Shown: in pieces, positions 22,969 to 31,938 of the stretch
Position numbering within the stretch: position 1 is the first letter of the stretch
How the letters are laid out: each line of letters opens with the position of its first letter
Origin: Amycolatopsis roodepoortensis
GTDB taxonomy: Bacteria > Actinomycetota > Actinomycetes > Mycobacteriales > Pseudonocardiaceae
Direction of reading: 5' to 3'
NCBI RefSeq assembly: GCF_014873915.1
Contig: NZ_JADBEJ010000008.1
Span: 558,001 to 622,000 of the forward strand
DNA: 64,000 bases
The notes under the pieces: model-generated
Told to the model about the DNA's origin: nothing
Seen by the model: the letters and a program-made list of their open reading frames with translations, nothing else
Databases searched by the model: none
Position numbers and translations under genes: made by a program

Positions 22969-25899
22969 CTACCGGCCTGCCGAAGCGGGCGCGTAGGTGG
23001 TCATCCGGCGGGCCACGTCCGTCCGCGACCGGGCCCCGAGTTTCCGCAGCACCTTGGCCACATGCTGCTCGACCGTACGCGGGGAGAGGAACAATCCGTC
23101 CGCTATCTCCCGGTTCGTCCGTCCGTCGGAAAGCATTCGCGCGACCTCGAGCTCCCGGGGCGAAAGCTCCTGGCCGTAGCCGCGCCGCCCGCGCTGCGAG
23201 GGGGCCCACGCGCCGTGTTCCCGCAGCTGGTGACGGCAGCGGCCCGCGTCCCTGGTCGCGCCGAGCCGCTCGTAGGCCTCCGCGGCCGCGGTGAGCTCCT
23301 CGATCGCCTTGCGGTCGCCCGCGGTGTGACGGCCGGCGTTGAGCCGGGCCAGCGCCGCCCGCTCCCGGGCGCCGATCGCCTGATACGGCATCGGCAGCGC
23401 CTCGTAACCCGCCGCCGCCTCGTCGAAAACCGTTGCCGCGGCGGGATGTTTGCCGCGCGCGTCGAGCAGGATCGCCCGGCCGGCGAGCAGCGCGACCCGG
23501 GAGACCGGCGAGTCCTTGCCGTCGATCCCGCGGGCGAATTCCTCGACCACGGCGTCCGCCTCCGACCAGCGTCCGGCCCGCGTGTAGGCCTCGGCCGCGG
23601 CGGGGACCAGCGCCGCCGCCCACACCCAGACGCCCTTGCGCCGGGCCGCCGCGACGGCGTTGTCGGCCGCCGCGCACGCGCCGTCGACGTCGTCCGTCGC
23701 CAGGAGCACCCGGATCAGGACCCCCGCGGCCGAAAGGACGACCGGGATGGGCCCGTGCTCCGGGGCGTGGACGCTCGCCGCGGTCAGATGTCGTTGCGCG
23801 GCGGCGAATTCCCCGCGAACGGCAGACAAACCTCCGAGGACGAGCGAGCACTCCATGACGATCGGGCCGAGGTCGGGGTAGGCGTCGCGCAGCTGTTCGG
23901 TGGCCTCCGCGAGGCCGGACCAGTCGCCGCGCACCCAGTCGAGCCGGACCCGGGTGCCCTGCGCGAGCCCGGCGGCGTAGAGCGCCCCGGCGTCGGTCGC
24001 GCGGCGGATCCCCTCCGTGACCAGCTTTTCCGCCCTGGTCAGATGGCCCGCCCAGGACTGCGCGTCGGCGAGGTTGCACCACAGCCGCGCCAGCTGGACC
24101 CGCTCGGCGACGCTGGCCGCCTGGTCCGGCAGCGCGGTGAACTCGGCCCAGGCCGATCCGTCGCCGATATGCGCCTGGGTGGAGATCCGATCGCCGAGCA
24201 GCGCGAGCCGCAGTTCCGGGTCTTCGATCCGGCCGAAGACCTCGCGGGCCCGCTGCATCCAGACCTCGTGCCACGACAACGGGGTCAGCCCGTCGATCGG
24301 CTGGGCGAGCAGGTTGATCCCGCGCGCGGCCAGTTCCGGCTCGTCGACCAGTTCGGTGATCGCCTTCTCCACCTCGACCCGCCCGCGGCCGAGGCGCCCG
24401 ATCGTGCGGACCAGCAGCATCCCGAGGCTGAGCCGGATCGTCCCGCGCACGCTCGGGCGCAGGTCGGTGAGGTCTTCGAGGATCCGCTCCAGCGTCTCGA
24501 TGACGTCCGGGCGGAACCCGCGCAGCGCGACTTGGCTGAGCTTCGTGGCCAGCCGGGCGATGTCGTCCTCGCCGAGCCCCGCGTCGGCGAGCACGGACTG
24601 CAGCAGGTCGATGGCCCGTGACGTGTCCCCGTGGGCGATGGCCTCGTCGGCGGCGGCTTCGGCGTAGTGGCGCCACTGTTCCGTCCGCCCCGCCGCGCGC
24701 GAGTGGTTCGCCAGCAGGGTCAGCGGCGGGACCGGCTGATCGGCGAGCACCTGGATGGCGCGCGAATGCAGCAGGCCGCGCTCCGGTCCGCTCACCGTGT
24801 CGTAGACGGCCTTGCGGGCCAACGGATGCCGGAAGCCGTAGCGGTCGCCGCCGAGTTCGCCGAGGACCCCACCATCCAAAGTGGACAAAAGAGCGGCGCG
24901 GAGGGCGTCGCCGTCGAGTCCGGCGAGTTCGCCGATCACCGCGGGCTCGGACGGGACGGCGAGCACCGCCGCCGCGCGGGCCAGCCGGACGGCGGGCCCG
25001 GGGAGCGCGTCGAGCCGTTCGGTGATGGCTTCGCGCAGGGAGATCGGGACTTCGAGGCTCTCCAGCAACCGGTCGCTCAGCACTTCGCCGATCGGCAGGC
25101 GGCCGGCCGCGTCCCGCAGCGCCCGCAGGGTCTCCTCGACCACGAACGGGATGCCGGCGGTGCTCTCGTGGAGCTTCGCGGTGAACGGCGCGGAAACCCG
25201 CGGCAGGTCCAGCAGTTCCTCGGCAAGCTTCCCGACGGCCTCGACGTCCAGCGGGCCCAGCGTCACGCGGGCGGTCTGAACGTTCGGCGGGGTGCGGAAC
25301 GGTATCCCCACGCCGCCGTGTCCCGACGGCGAGCCGGTCCGGTACGCCGCGACGACGGCCAGTTCGGCGGGCATGGCCGCGGCGAGGAAGCGCATGAGGT
25401 CACGGGTGCCCTCGTCGGCCCACTGGAGGTCGTCGATCAGGACGAGCGCGGGCCCGCAGGCGATCAGGAGTTCGCGGACGGCGCGGAACTGGCGGTGCCG
25501 TTCGGCGCACGGGTCGGCGAGTGGTTCCGGTTGGGGCGGAAGGCTTTCCGCCAGTTCGGGCAGCAAGGGTCTCAGCACCCCGGCGACCGGGCTGAGCGGA
25601 CCGAGCGGCCGGTCGCCCGCCGAACGCAGTGCTTCGAGCACCGGACCGAACGGGAACGGCTCGCGCATCGGCTGGCAGGCACCCTTGAGCACCCGGCCCG
25701 GCGCGAACTCACGGCGTCCGGCCAGCTCTTCGAGCAGCCTGCTGCGGCCCATCCCGGGTTCGCCTTCGATCAGCACGGCGGCGGGACGGCGCAGCAGGAT
25801 CTTCACGATCGCCGAGACCTCGGCGTCGCGGCCCACGAGCGCCGTCGATCCGGCGCGGACCGAAACCGAGGTCGGGCGAGGGGTGGCAAGCCACATCAT
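22969..25899 (-). CDS. Large ATP-binding LuxR family regulator (LAL)
   Basis: 976 residues from the ATG at 25899 (preceded by GGAG); the longer frame upstream is not family-like. The N-terminus has an AAA-type nucleotide site: VLIEGEPGMGRSRLLEELAG, where the usual Walker A lysine is Arg52, and a Walker B-like ALVLIDDLQWAD. The middle 600 residues are helical repeats of the MalT/LAL type. The C-terminal 60 residues are a LuxR helix-turn-helix (LSPRELEVARMLSDGRTNRE, then SPRTVEQHVAKVLRKLG). LAL proteins often act as pathway-specific activators. No biosynthetic cluster adjoins it; the secreted protease upstream is divergent and could be a target. Confidence 0.92.
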   Translation of the reverse strand: MMWLATPRPTSVSVRAGSTALVGRDAEVSAIVKILLRRPAAVLIEGEPGMGRSRLLEELAGRREFAPGRVLKGACQPMREPFPFGPVLEALRSAGDRPLGPLSPVAGVLRPLLPELAESLPPQPEPLADPCAERHRQFRAVRELLIACGPALVLIDDLQWADEGTRDLMRFLAAAMPAELAVVAAYRTGSPSGHGGVGIPFRTPPNVQTARVTLGPLDVEAVGKLAEELLDLPRVSAPFTAKLHESTAGIPFVVEETLRALRDAAGRLPIGEVLSDRLLESLEVPISLREAITERLDALPGPAVRLARAAAVLAVPSEPAVIGELAGLDGDALRAALLSTLDGGVLGELGGDRYGFRHPLARKAVYDTVSGPERGLLHSRAIQVLADQPVPPLTLLANHSRAAGRTEQWRHYAEAAADEAIAHGDTSRAIDLLQSVLADAGLGEDDIARLATKLSQVALRGFRPDVIETLERILEDLTDLRPSVRGTIRLSLGMLLVRTIGRLGRGRVEVEKAITELVDEPELAARGINLLAQPIDGLTPLSWHEVWMQRAREVFGRIEDPELRLALLGDRISTQAHIGDGSAWAEFTALPDQAASVAERVQLARLWCNLADAQSWAGHLTRAEKLVTEGIRRATDAGALYAAGLAQGTRVRLDWVRGDWSGLAEATEQLRDAYPDLGPIVMECSLVLGGLSAVRGEFAAAQRHLTAASVHAPEHGPIPVVLSAAGVLIRVLLATDDVDGACAAADNAVAAARRKGVWVWAAALVPAAAEAYTRAGRWSEADAVVEEFARGIDGKDSPVSRVALLAGRAILLDARGKHPAAATVFDEAAAGYEALPMPYQAIGARERAALARLNAGRHTAGDRKAIEELTAAAEAYERLGATRDAGRCRHQLREHGAWAPSQRGRRGYGQELSPRELEVARMLSDGRTNREIADGLFLSPRTVEQHVAKVLRKLGARSRTDVARRMTTYAPASAGR

Positions 25900-26369
25900 G
25901 CGCTCCTCGGTGGGGAGTTCCCGCTGAGCCCGACACGATCTTGTGCGTTGTCCTGCGGAGCCTAAGCACTGCCTACTCGGTCGTAAACCACCCAACCCGG
26001 ACACCATGGGCACCCCCCGAGGCCGTTCGCGGACGCAGCGTCACCGGTTGGCTGACGGATCGTCGGTTGGAAAATCACCAGACACCCGAAACGTCGGCGA
26101 CCAACCCGATTCAGCGAGTCATCCCACGTTCAGGGGGTGGCCATGACTACGCAAGGTATTTGCCTCGAAACCCTACTTACGGACGGCCCCGTCCGGGTGC
26201 CTGCTCTAGGTGGCCGCCCCTGGAGCAGGGGATTCGCGTCCCGAAGAATGGGTATACCTATCCGGCGCCGACCCGGATTGCGCCCTTCGTCCGAGTCCAG
26301 AACTCTCACCCGTCAGGGGAGGGCTATCGCATGGCGAACCGGAGCCGTGCGTGATGACGAGGGAGAAGC
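25900..26369. other. Divergent intergenic region upstream of LAL and protease genes
   Basis: 470 bases. Seen here: CCTGCTC...GAGCAGG as an inverted repeat at about 26200-26228, a TATACCTAT sequence at about 26252-26260 that could be a -10 element, and a tiny open frame at 26331-26354. I could not match a riboswitch. Confidence 0.5.
26331..26354 (+). CDS. Possible 7-codon leader peptide upstream of the protease gene
   Basis: ATG GCG AAC CGG AGC CGT GCG TGA encodes MANRSRA and is preceded by GGGGAGGG with 8-nt spacing, a better ribosome site than many genes here. It ends 15 bp before the protease ATG, which has its own GAGGGAGA. It may be a leader that tunes translation, or chance. Confidence 0.3.
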   Translation: MANRSRA

Positions 26370-27464
26370 ATGAAGATCACGAAGCTCCTCGGTGTGGCCG
26401 CCACGGCAGCACTGGCCACCGGCGCGCTCGTCACGGGTACCCCCGCGGCAGCGACCTCGAACACTCTGCTCAACGCCGAGATGGTTCCCGCCCTGCAACG
26501 GGACCTCGGCCTGACCGCCGACCAGGCGCTCGCCCGGATCCAGAGCGAGACGGCCGCCGGCGCGCTCGAACAGTCACTCGCCTCGGCGCTCGCCGGCAGC
26601 TTCGGCGGCGCCAGCTACAACGAGGCCACCGGCAAGCTCCGCGTCGGCGTCACGGACGCGGCGAAGCTGGGGCAGGTCCTCGCCAGCGGCGCGGAAGCGG
26701 AACTCGTCCGGTTCTCGGCCGCCCAGCTCGATTCCACTGTGGACAAACTGAACGCGGGTGAGCGCGCGGCGGACGGCGCGATCACCGGCTGGGGTGTCGA
26801 CACCAAGACCAACCGCGTGACGGTGAACGTCCTGCCGGGCAAGAGCGGCGTCGTCGACTCGTACCTGGAGAAGACCAAGGTGGACAAGGCCGCCGTCGCG
26901 GTGGTCGAGACCACTTCGGTGCCGACGCTGAAGTACGACGTCCGCGGTGGCGACGCCTACTACATCAACAGCTCTTCGCGGTGCTCGATCGGCTTCTCGG
27001 TCAACGGCGGATTCCTCACCGCCGGCCACTGCGGCCCCGGCACGGTGACCGGCTACAACCGGGTCGCGATGGGCTCGTTCGCCCGCGCCAGCTTCCCCGG
27101 GAACGACTACGGCCACGTCCGGGTCAACAGCAACTGGGTGCCGCGCGGGGTCATCAACAACGGCACTCGCGTGAGCGGCTCGGCCGAGGCGGCCACCGGC
27201 GCGTCGGTCTGCAAGTCGGGTTCGACCACCGGCTGGACCTGCGGCACCGTCGGCGCCAAGAACCAGACCGTCCGCTACGCCGAGGGCACGGTCTACGGCA
27301 TGACCGCCACCAACGTCCGCTCGCAGGCTGGCGACTCCGGCGGTTCGTTCATCGCGGGCAACCAGGCCCAGGGCATGTTGTCCGGCGGCAACAGCTCGGT
27401 GACGTACTTCTTCCCGGTGCGGCCGGCGTTGTCCGCGACCGGGACTTCCCTGGTCCTCGGCTGA
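26370..27464 (+). CDS. Secreted S1 serine protease, streptogrisin/alpha-lytic type with pro-domain
   Basis: 364 residues. A Sec signal peptide (about 1-28, ending TPAAA) is followed by an alpha-lytic-type pro-region (about 30-188) and a mature protease starting near YDVRGGDAYYI. The triad is complete: His220 in FLTAGHCGPG, Asp246 in PGNDYGHVRV and Ser323 in QAGDSGGSFIAG. Cys205/Cys221 and Cys281/Cys291 can form the two disulfides usual in streptogrisins. The pro-region acts as a folding catalyst and is then cut off. It should be released as an extracellular protease. Followed by a strong bidirectional terminator. Confidence 0.93.
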   Translation: MKITKLLGVAATAALATGALVTGTPAAATSNTLLNAEMVPALQRDLGLTADQALARIQSETAAGALEQSLASALAGSFGGASYNEATGKLRVGVTDAAKLGQVLASGAEAELVRFSAAQLDSTVDKLNAGERAADGAITGWGVDTKTNRVTVNVLPGKSGVVDSYLEKTKVDKAAVAVVETTSVPTLKYDVRGGDAYYINSSSRCSIGFSVNGGFLTAGHCGPGTVTGYNRVAMGSFARASFPGNDYGHVRVNSNWVPRGVINNGTRVSGSAEAATGASVCKSGSTTGWTCGTVGAKNQTVRYAEGTVYGMTATNVRSQAGDSGGSFIAGNQAQGMLSGGNSSVTYFFPVRPALSATGTSLVLG

Positions 27465-27497
27465 CCTCAGCCCCGGTCAGCGGGAGACCGTGAAAAG

Positions 27498-27546
27498 GAC
27501 GAAGGGCGGACCGAGTGCCTCCAGCGCACTCGGGCCGCCCTTCGTC
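27498..27546. terminator. Bidirectional terminator between protease and SsgA-like genes
   Basis: Long hairpin: GACGAAGGGCGG pairs with CCGCCCTTCGTC, with a second inner stem CCGAGTGC/GCACTCGG. A-rich on one side and TCTTCTT on the other, so it can end transcripts from both convergent genes. Confidence 0.85.
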
Positions 27547-27565
27547 TTCTTGCCGCGGGAAGGTC

Positions 27566-27970
27566 TCAGACGTTGCTGATCTCCTCGATCAGCGCCTCGA
27601 CGTCGAAGTGCTCGCTCTCGGAGCCGAGCGGGACGAGCTCGTACGTGGACTCGAGGAACGTCTCGACGTCCTCGCGTTCGAGCTCGAACGACGCGTAACC
27701 GTCGGGTGACTCGATTTCGAGCGTCAGCAGCGCCTCGTCCTCCGAGAGGTCGGGGCGGACGCGGACGTCGCCGAGCCCGGCGGGATCGGTGAGGCCGGTG
27801 ACGAGCAGCTCACGCGCGAAGGTCCACTCGACCCACCGGCCGCGCTCCGTCCGGAACGACACGGTGACCGCGAACGGCTCGCCGGCGTGGAAGGACAGGC
27901 GGGAAAGGACGGGCGTGCTGCTGTTGTTCAGCAGAACGAACTGGCTCTGGTGAATTGCGTCGGTGTGCAC
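27566..27970 (-). CDS. SsgA family sporulation/cell division regulator
   Basis: 134 residues from the GTG at 27970, which has GGAG upstream; the longer frame is not family-like. The SsgA-like pattern is clear: PVLSRLSFHAGEPFAVTVSF, GRWVEWTFARELLVTGL, then GDVRVRPDLSEDEALLTLEI and ASFELEREDVETFLESTYEL. SsgA-like proteins occur only in morphologically complex actinobacteria; they help place FtsZ and remodel cell wall during septation. It has the length and GDVRVRP block of SsgB-like members. Its presence supports a filamentous, possibly sporulating host. Confidence 0.92.
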   Translation of the reverse strand: MHTDAIHQSQFVLLNNSSTPVLSRLSFHAGEPFAVTVSFRTERGRWVEWTFARELLVTGLTDPAGLGDVRVRPDLSEDEALLTLEIESPDGYASFELEREDVETFLESTYELVPLGSESEHFDVEALIEEISNV

Positions 27971-28175
27971 GGCCACTCCTCTGGTGCTCGTGGTTCGCGC
28001 GGCGCGAACTTTTCGTCTCGGGGAGGAGATGGCCGGACGTACGCCGGATGACGCGACTGCGACGACGTTCACGCTATCGGCTGCATCTGTCCATAGTGGT
28101 GTAACGCCGGGCACAGACCCCTTGCGTCCGGGCGGATACCCCTGGTGACGAGGTCGCGTAGTCCTTTTTGGACCC

Positions 28176-28649
28176 TCAGGGCTCCAGCGGCAGCGACAGT
28201 CCGGTCTTGACCCGGTCCATCGCCACCGACGTCGTGAAGTGCCGCACGTTCGGGTTGTCGAAGAACATCCGCCGCGTGAACGTCTCGAAATCCGCCATGT
28301 CCCGGCAGGTCACCACGAGCACGAAGTCCGCGTTGCCGGTGACGTAGTAACACTGCTGGACGTTGTCGTCCGCGAGCACCTGGCGCCGGAACCCGTCGAG
28401 GACCGCGAGGTTCTCGCGTTCCATCTCGACCATCACCACGAACGTCATCGACAGCCCGAGCGCCCGCGGCGACAGCACCGCCACCTCGCGTTCGATCACC
28501 CCGGTCTCCCGCAGCCGCTTGATCCGCCGCTGCACGGCGGCCGCCGACAGGCCCACCTTCGCGCCGATGTGCTCGGCGATCGTGCGGGCGTCGGACTGGA
28601 GGCAGGCGAGGATGGCGACGTCCATGCGGTCGAGGTCGGGTGTGTGCAC
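28176..28649 (-). CDS. Lrp/AsnC family transcriptional regulator
   Basis: 157 residues. N-terminal helix-turn-helix: LDRMDVAILACLQSDARTIA, VGLSAAAVQRRIKRLRETGV. The C-terminal RAM domain includes VQQCYYVTGNADFVLVVTCR, which binds an amino-acid effector at the dimer interface. Such proteins sense amino-acid supply. It is divergent from the KAS III gene 225 bp away, the natural candidate target. Confidence 0.9.
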   Translation of the reverse strand: MHTPDLDRMDVAILACLQSDARTIAEHIGAKVGLSAAAVQRRIKRLRETGVIEREVAVLSPRALGLSMTFVVMVEMERENLAVLDGFRRQVLADDNVQQCYYVTGNADFVLVVTCRDMADFETFTRRMFFDNPNVRHFTTSVAMDRVKTGLSLPLEP

Positions 28650-28813
28650 CAGGTCAGGCTAGCCGGACGGCTCTCCCGGGCGCCTGTTCTCCGCACGCGC
28701 CTCGACGCGGTGTGCGTCACCCGTTCGGGTGCTCGGCCCGTGTGCCGGGTCACTCCCGGAAAAAAGATGAGAATTCTTTGAATTGTGACCCGGAACACAA
28801 CTGACGGGTCTAC

Positions 28814-28840
28814 TGAATGGTAGCGCTTACAAGTGAATGG
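28814..28840 (+). promoter_or_regulatory. LacI-type operator-like sequence flanked by TGAATGG direct repeats
   Basis: TGGTAGCGCTTACAA (28818-28832) has the AGCGCT centre of LacI/GalR operators, and TGAATGG occurs on both sides at 28814-28820 and 28834-28840. It lies 35-60 bp before the KAS III start. No LacI gene is in the window; Lrp is the nearest regulator. Confidence 0.45.
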
Positions 28841-28874
28841 CAGACCTCTCATTTCCCCGCGAAAGGATTCCTTG

Positions 28875-29873
28875 GTGCCCTCATCTCAGGCCGCCGTTCT
28901 CGCCGGTCTCGGCTCATGGCTGCCTCCGCGCGTGGTGGGCAACGAGGAGATCGCCCAGCGGCTGGACACCTCCGATGAGTGGATCCGCTCGCGGACCGGC
29001 ATCGCCGAACGCCGGGTGGTCGACCCCGGAACGTCCACTGTGGACCTCGCGGTCGAGGCGGGCCGCCGGGCGCTGGTGTCCGCTGGGGAGACCACGGCGG
29101 ACGCCGTCGTCCTCGCGACCTCCACGGCCGACCAGCTGTGCCCGGCCAGCGCGCCGCAGGTCGCGACCGAGCTCGGGCTGAACGGGGTCGCCGCGTTCGA
29201 CGTCAACGCCGTGTGCAGCGGGTTCGTCTACGGTCTCGCCACCGGCGCCGGGCTGATCGCCGCCGGGATCGCGCGACGGGTGCTGGTGATCGGCGCGGAC
29301 GTCTTCACCTCCCTCGTCGACCCCGAGGACCGCGGCACGGTGCCGATCTTCGGCGACGGCGCGGGCGCAGTGCTGCTGCGCGCGGGCGACCCGGACGAGC
29401 TCGGCGCGCTGGGCCCGTTCGACCTGCACAGCGAAGGAGCGCTCGCGGAACTGCTCTGGGTCGAGGCCGGCGGCGCGAAGAACCGCAGGTCGGACGATCC
29501 GCGCGACCACTATCTGGTGATGCAGGGCCAGACCGTCTTCCGGCACGCCTGTGCCCGCATGGCCGAATCGGCGCGCGCGGTACTGGACTCCGCGGGCTGG
29601 GCGGTCGGCGACATCGACCGGTTCATCGGGCACCAGGCGAACATCCGCATCCTGCAGACCTGCGCGAAGCAGCTCGGGCTCGCGGAGGACGTGATGTACT
29701 CGAACATCGAGAAGGTGGGCAACACGAGCGCCGCGTCGATCCCGATCGCGCTGGCCGACGCGGCCAAGGACGGCGCGCTCCAGCCGGGGCACCGCGTCGT
29801 GATGGGGGCCTTCGGCGCCGGGCTGACCTGGGGTTCGACACTCCTGCGCTGGCCGGACGTCATTCCGGGCTGA
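28875..29873 (+). CDS. 3-oxoacyl-ACP synthase III family protein (KAS III, FabH-like)
   Basis: 332 residues from the GTG at 28875 (AAAGGA upstream). The thiolase-fold triad is complete: Cys114 in DVNAVCSGFVYG, His253 in FIGHQANIRI and Asn283 in VGNTSAASIP. FabH-type enzymes condense an acyl-CoA starter with malonyl-ACP. Housekeeping fabH normally sits with fabD and acpP; this copy is alone, so it may supply special starters or act in secondary or lipid metabolism. It overlaps the convergent cyclase gene by 14 bp. Confidence 0.9.
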   Translation: MPSSQAAVLAGLGSWLPPRVVGNEEIAQRLDTSDEWIRSRTGIAERRVVDPGTSTVDLAVEAGRRALVSAGETTADAVVLATSTADQLCPASAPQVATELGLNGVAAFDVNAVCSGFVYGLATGAGLIAAGIARRVLVIGADVFTSLVDPEDRGTVPIFGDGAGAVLLRAGDPDELGALGPFDLHSEGALAELLWVEAGGAKNRRSDDPRDHYLVMQGQTVFRHACARMAESARAVLDSAGWAVGDIDRFIGHQANIRILQTCAKQLGLAEDVMYSNIEKVGNTSAASIPIALADAAKDGALQPGHRVVMGAFGAGLTWGSTLLRWPDVIPG

Positions 29874-31344
29874 GCGCCGCCCAGGCGTGCGTCGGCTCCT
29901 GGCGGCCGCGCAGCTCGAGCTCCGCGTACGGCTTCCAGTGCGCGCGCTCGCTCTCCAGCGCGGCCTTGATCACCGCTTCGCTCGCCAGGATCCGGCCGTC
30001 GGCGGATTTCGCGTCCTCGGTCAGGCGCGCGGCCTCGTTCACCGCGTCGCCGATGACGGTGTACTCGAACCGGCTGCTGGTCCCCAGCTGACCGGCGAAG
30101 ACCCGCCCGCTCGCGACGCCGATGCCTAGGTCCAGCTCACCGGTCTCCTGAACCGCGTCCCGGATGGCCCGCGCGGCCGCGAGCGCCGCCGTCGGCGCGT
30201 CCGCGAGCCTGGTCGGGGCGCCGAAGACGCAGAGCGCGGCGTCACCCTGGAACTTGTTGACCAGCCCGCCGCGTGCCCCGACCGCGTGCACCACGCTGGT
30301 GAAGAACCGGTTGAGCATCTTCACGAGGTCTTCGGGCGGGGTGCGGCTCGCCAGTGCCGTCGAATCGACGACGTCGACGAACAGCGCAGTCACCTCGCGC
30401 ACGTCGCCGGACAAGGAGGCGCCGTACTCGAGCGCGTGCCGCGCGACCTCGTCACCGACGTGCCTGCCGAAGAGATCCCGCATGCGTTCCTGCTCGCGGA
30501 GCCCGGCGGCCAGGTCGTTGACCGACGTCTGGAGCAGGCCGATCTCGCTGGAGTCGTCGACCTCGACCACGATCTCCTTGTTGCCGCGCGCGATCTCGTC
30601 GAGGGCGACCCGCAGCCGGTGCAGCGGCGTCGCGACGGCCTTCGCGAGCAGGCCCGTCCCGATCGCGCCGACGGCCAGCCCGATCACCGAAATCATGATC
30701 AGGCTCGCGACGTGGTCGCCCTGGCCGAGGTCCGGCGGCGTGGCCACCAGCAGGACGCCGAGGAACGGGACGCCGCTCGCCAGCGACCAGGTGACGACCA
30801 CCCTGGTCAGCACGGTGACCTTGAGCGTCCCCTTCGGCGGGGTCACCTTGAGCGCGATCGTCATCACCGGCCGCGCGACCCATTCGGCGGCGAGGTAGGT
30901 GAGTCCGACCGTGGTCAGCCCGCCGAGCCCGATCACCAGCGCCATCCCGAACGCGTCCATCCAGGACCCGAGCACCCGCGCGAGCGCGCCGAGCACGATC
31001 GTGCCGATCAGCCAGAGTGTCCCGCTGACGATCGCCATGTCGATCGGGAGCCGGAGCGCCCGCTCGGCCTCGGCCTTCGTCGGCGGGCGGCCGAACACGA
31101 ACCAGACCGCCGTGCGCCGCTGGAGCCAAGCCGTCCACAAGGTGCCGACGACCAGTGCCAGCGCGACGATGCCGGCCGCGGTGACGCTGAGGATCCAGCC
31201 GCGATCGCCGACCTCGCTCGGCAGGCCCTGCAGGAGCAGCAGCAACGCGACCACTCCGGCACCGCACACACTGGATCCGACGCCGAGCGCGGCGAAGCCG
31301 AGACTGGTCCGGAGCACCAGCCGGAACCGGCTCGACATCGTCAT
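29860..31344 (-). CDS. Membrane class III adenylate cyclase with HAMP domain
   Basis: 494 residues from the ATG at 31344 (a GTG three codons earlier is possible). About six membrane helices fill residues 10-240, then a HAMP linker (VATPLHRLRVALDEIARGN) leads into a class III cyclase domain. Catalytic features are intact: LFVDVVDSTALA (metal-binding aspartates), GLVNKFQGDAALCVFGAP (adenine-selecting Lys), and FEYTVIGDAVNEAARL (Asp for adenine, Asn/Arg for the transition state). The arrangement matches the mycobacterial Rv1318c-Rv1320c group. It should make cAMP in response to a membrane signal. Confidence 0.92.
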   Translation of the reverse strand: MTMSSRFRLVLRTSLGFAALGVGSSVCGAGVVALLLLLQGLPSEVGDRGWILSVTAAGIVALALVVGTLWTAWLQRRTAVWFVFGRPPTKAEAERALRLPIDMAIVSGTLWLIGTIVLGALARVLGSWMDAFGMALVIGLGGLTTVGLTYLAAEWVARPVMTIALKVTPPKGTLKVTVLTRVVVTWSLASGVPFLGVLLVATPPDLGQGDHVASLIMISVIGLAVGAIGTGLLAKAVATPLHRLRVALDEIARGNKEIVVEVDDSSEIGLLQTSVNDLAAGLREQERMRDLFGRHVGDEVARHALEYGASLSGDVREVTALFVDVVDSTALASRTPPEDLVKMLNRFFTSVVHAVGARGGLVNKFQGDAALCVFGAPTRLADAPTAALAAARAIRDAVQETGELDLGIGVASGRVFAGQLGTSSRFEYTVIGDAVNEAARLTEDAKSADGRILASEAVIKAALESERAHWKPYAELELRGRQEPTHAWAALSPE

Positions 31345-31422
31345 CCCGCGCACCCGGTGATCGTATGACCTCCGGCGGAAAACGGTTCGCCCGTTCTCGG
31401 GTGCGGTGGTTACCGTGCGGGT

Positions 31423-31923
31423 ATGGAACCGCTGGGCCAGGACGACATCAGGGCGTCCTTCGTGAACTGCACCCGAGGCGAGGCCAAGGGGGTCACGCTG
31501 CCCGCCCGGCCCGAAGAGATCCCTTGGGAGAACAGGGAATTCCTCGGCTGGCGCGATCCGAAGGCCGCCTCACGGGCGTATCTCGTGCTGCCGTACCGCG
31601 GGGAAACCGTCGGGCTTTCCCTCCGTGCCGCTCCCCGGCCGAAGGGCCGTGTCCTGCTGAGCAACATGTGCGGCCTGTGCACGACGACACATCCGCTGTC
31701 CGACATCGCGCTGTTCTCCGGCCGCCGCGCCGGGAAATCCGGGCGGGAAGGCAACACGCTCGGCATCTACGCGTGCGCGAATCTGGCGTGCAGCCAGTAC
31801 ATCCGCGGCGAGCTGAAGTCGGACGTGCCGCAGCCGTTCGAATCCTTGACGCTGGAGGAACGCGTCTTCCGGCTGGAGGACAAGCTGCACCGGTTCGTCG
31901 ACCGGGTGCTGGAGTCCCGCTGA
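31423..31923 (+). CDS. FBP domain protein (elongation factor G-binding C-terminal treble clef)
   Basis: 166 residues. Four cysteines of a treble-clef zinc site are visible: Cys83 and Cys86 in LSNMCGLCTTTHP and Cys118/Cys123 in GIYACANLACSQYIRG. The order and spacing match the FBP/FusB-type zinc domain. FusB/FusC bind EF-G and free it from fusidic-acid-stalled ribosomes; actinobacterial relatives are presumed to touch EF-G, with no proven resistance role. The ATG at 31423 gives MEPLGQDDIRASFVNCTRGE, family-like from the start. Confidence 0.85.
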   Translation: MEPLGQDDIRASFVNCTRGEAKGVTLPARPEEIPWENREFLGWRDPKAASRAYLVLPYRGETVGLSLRAAPRPKGRVLLSNMCGLCTTTHPLSDIALFSGRRAGKSGREGNTLGIYACANLACSQYIRGELKSDVPQPFESLTLEERVFRLEDKLHRFVDRVLESR

Positions 31924-31938
31924 CGAGCCGAACCGCCC

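Noticed and set aside
23062..24621. Long plus-strand frame opposite the LAL regulator
   Set aside because: Antisense shadow; no ribosome site, no domain, and the LAL frame is complete.
25900..26369. Riboswitch (for example c-di-AMP type) before the secreted protease
   Set aside because: The inverted repeat and purine-rich parts do not fit any consensus I know; only a -10-like box and a tiny frame can be supported.
28650..29873. Part of a secondary-metabolite cluster because of the lone KAS III and later methyltransferase
   Set aside because: No acyl carrier protein, other ketosynthase or tailoring genes adjoin; the genes between are unrelated.
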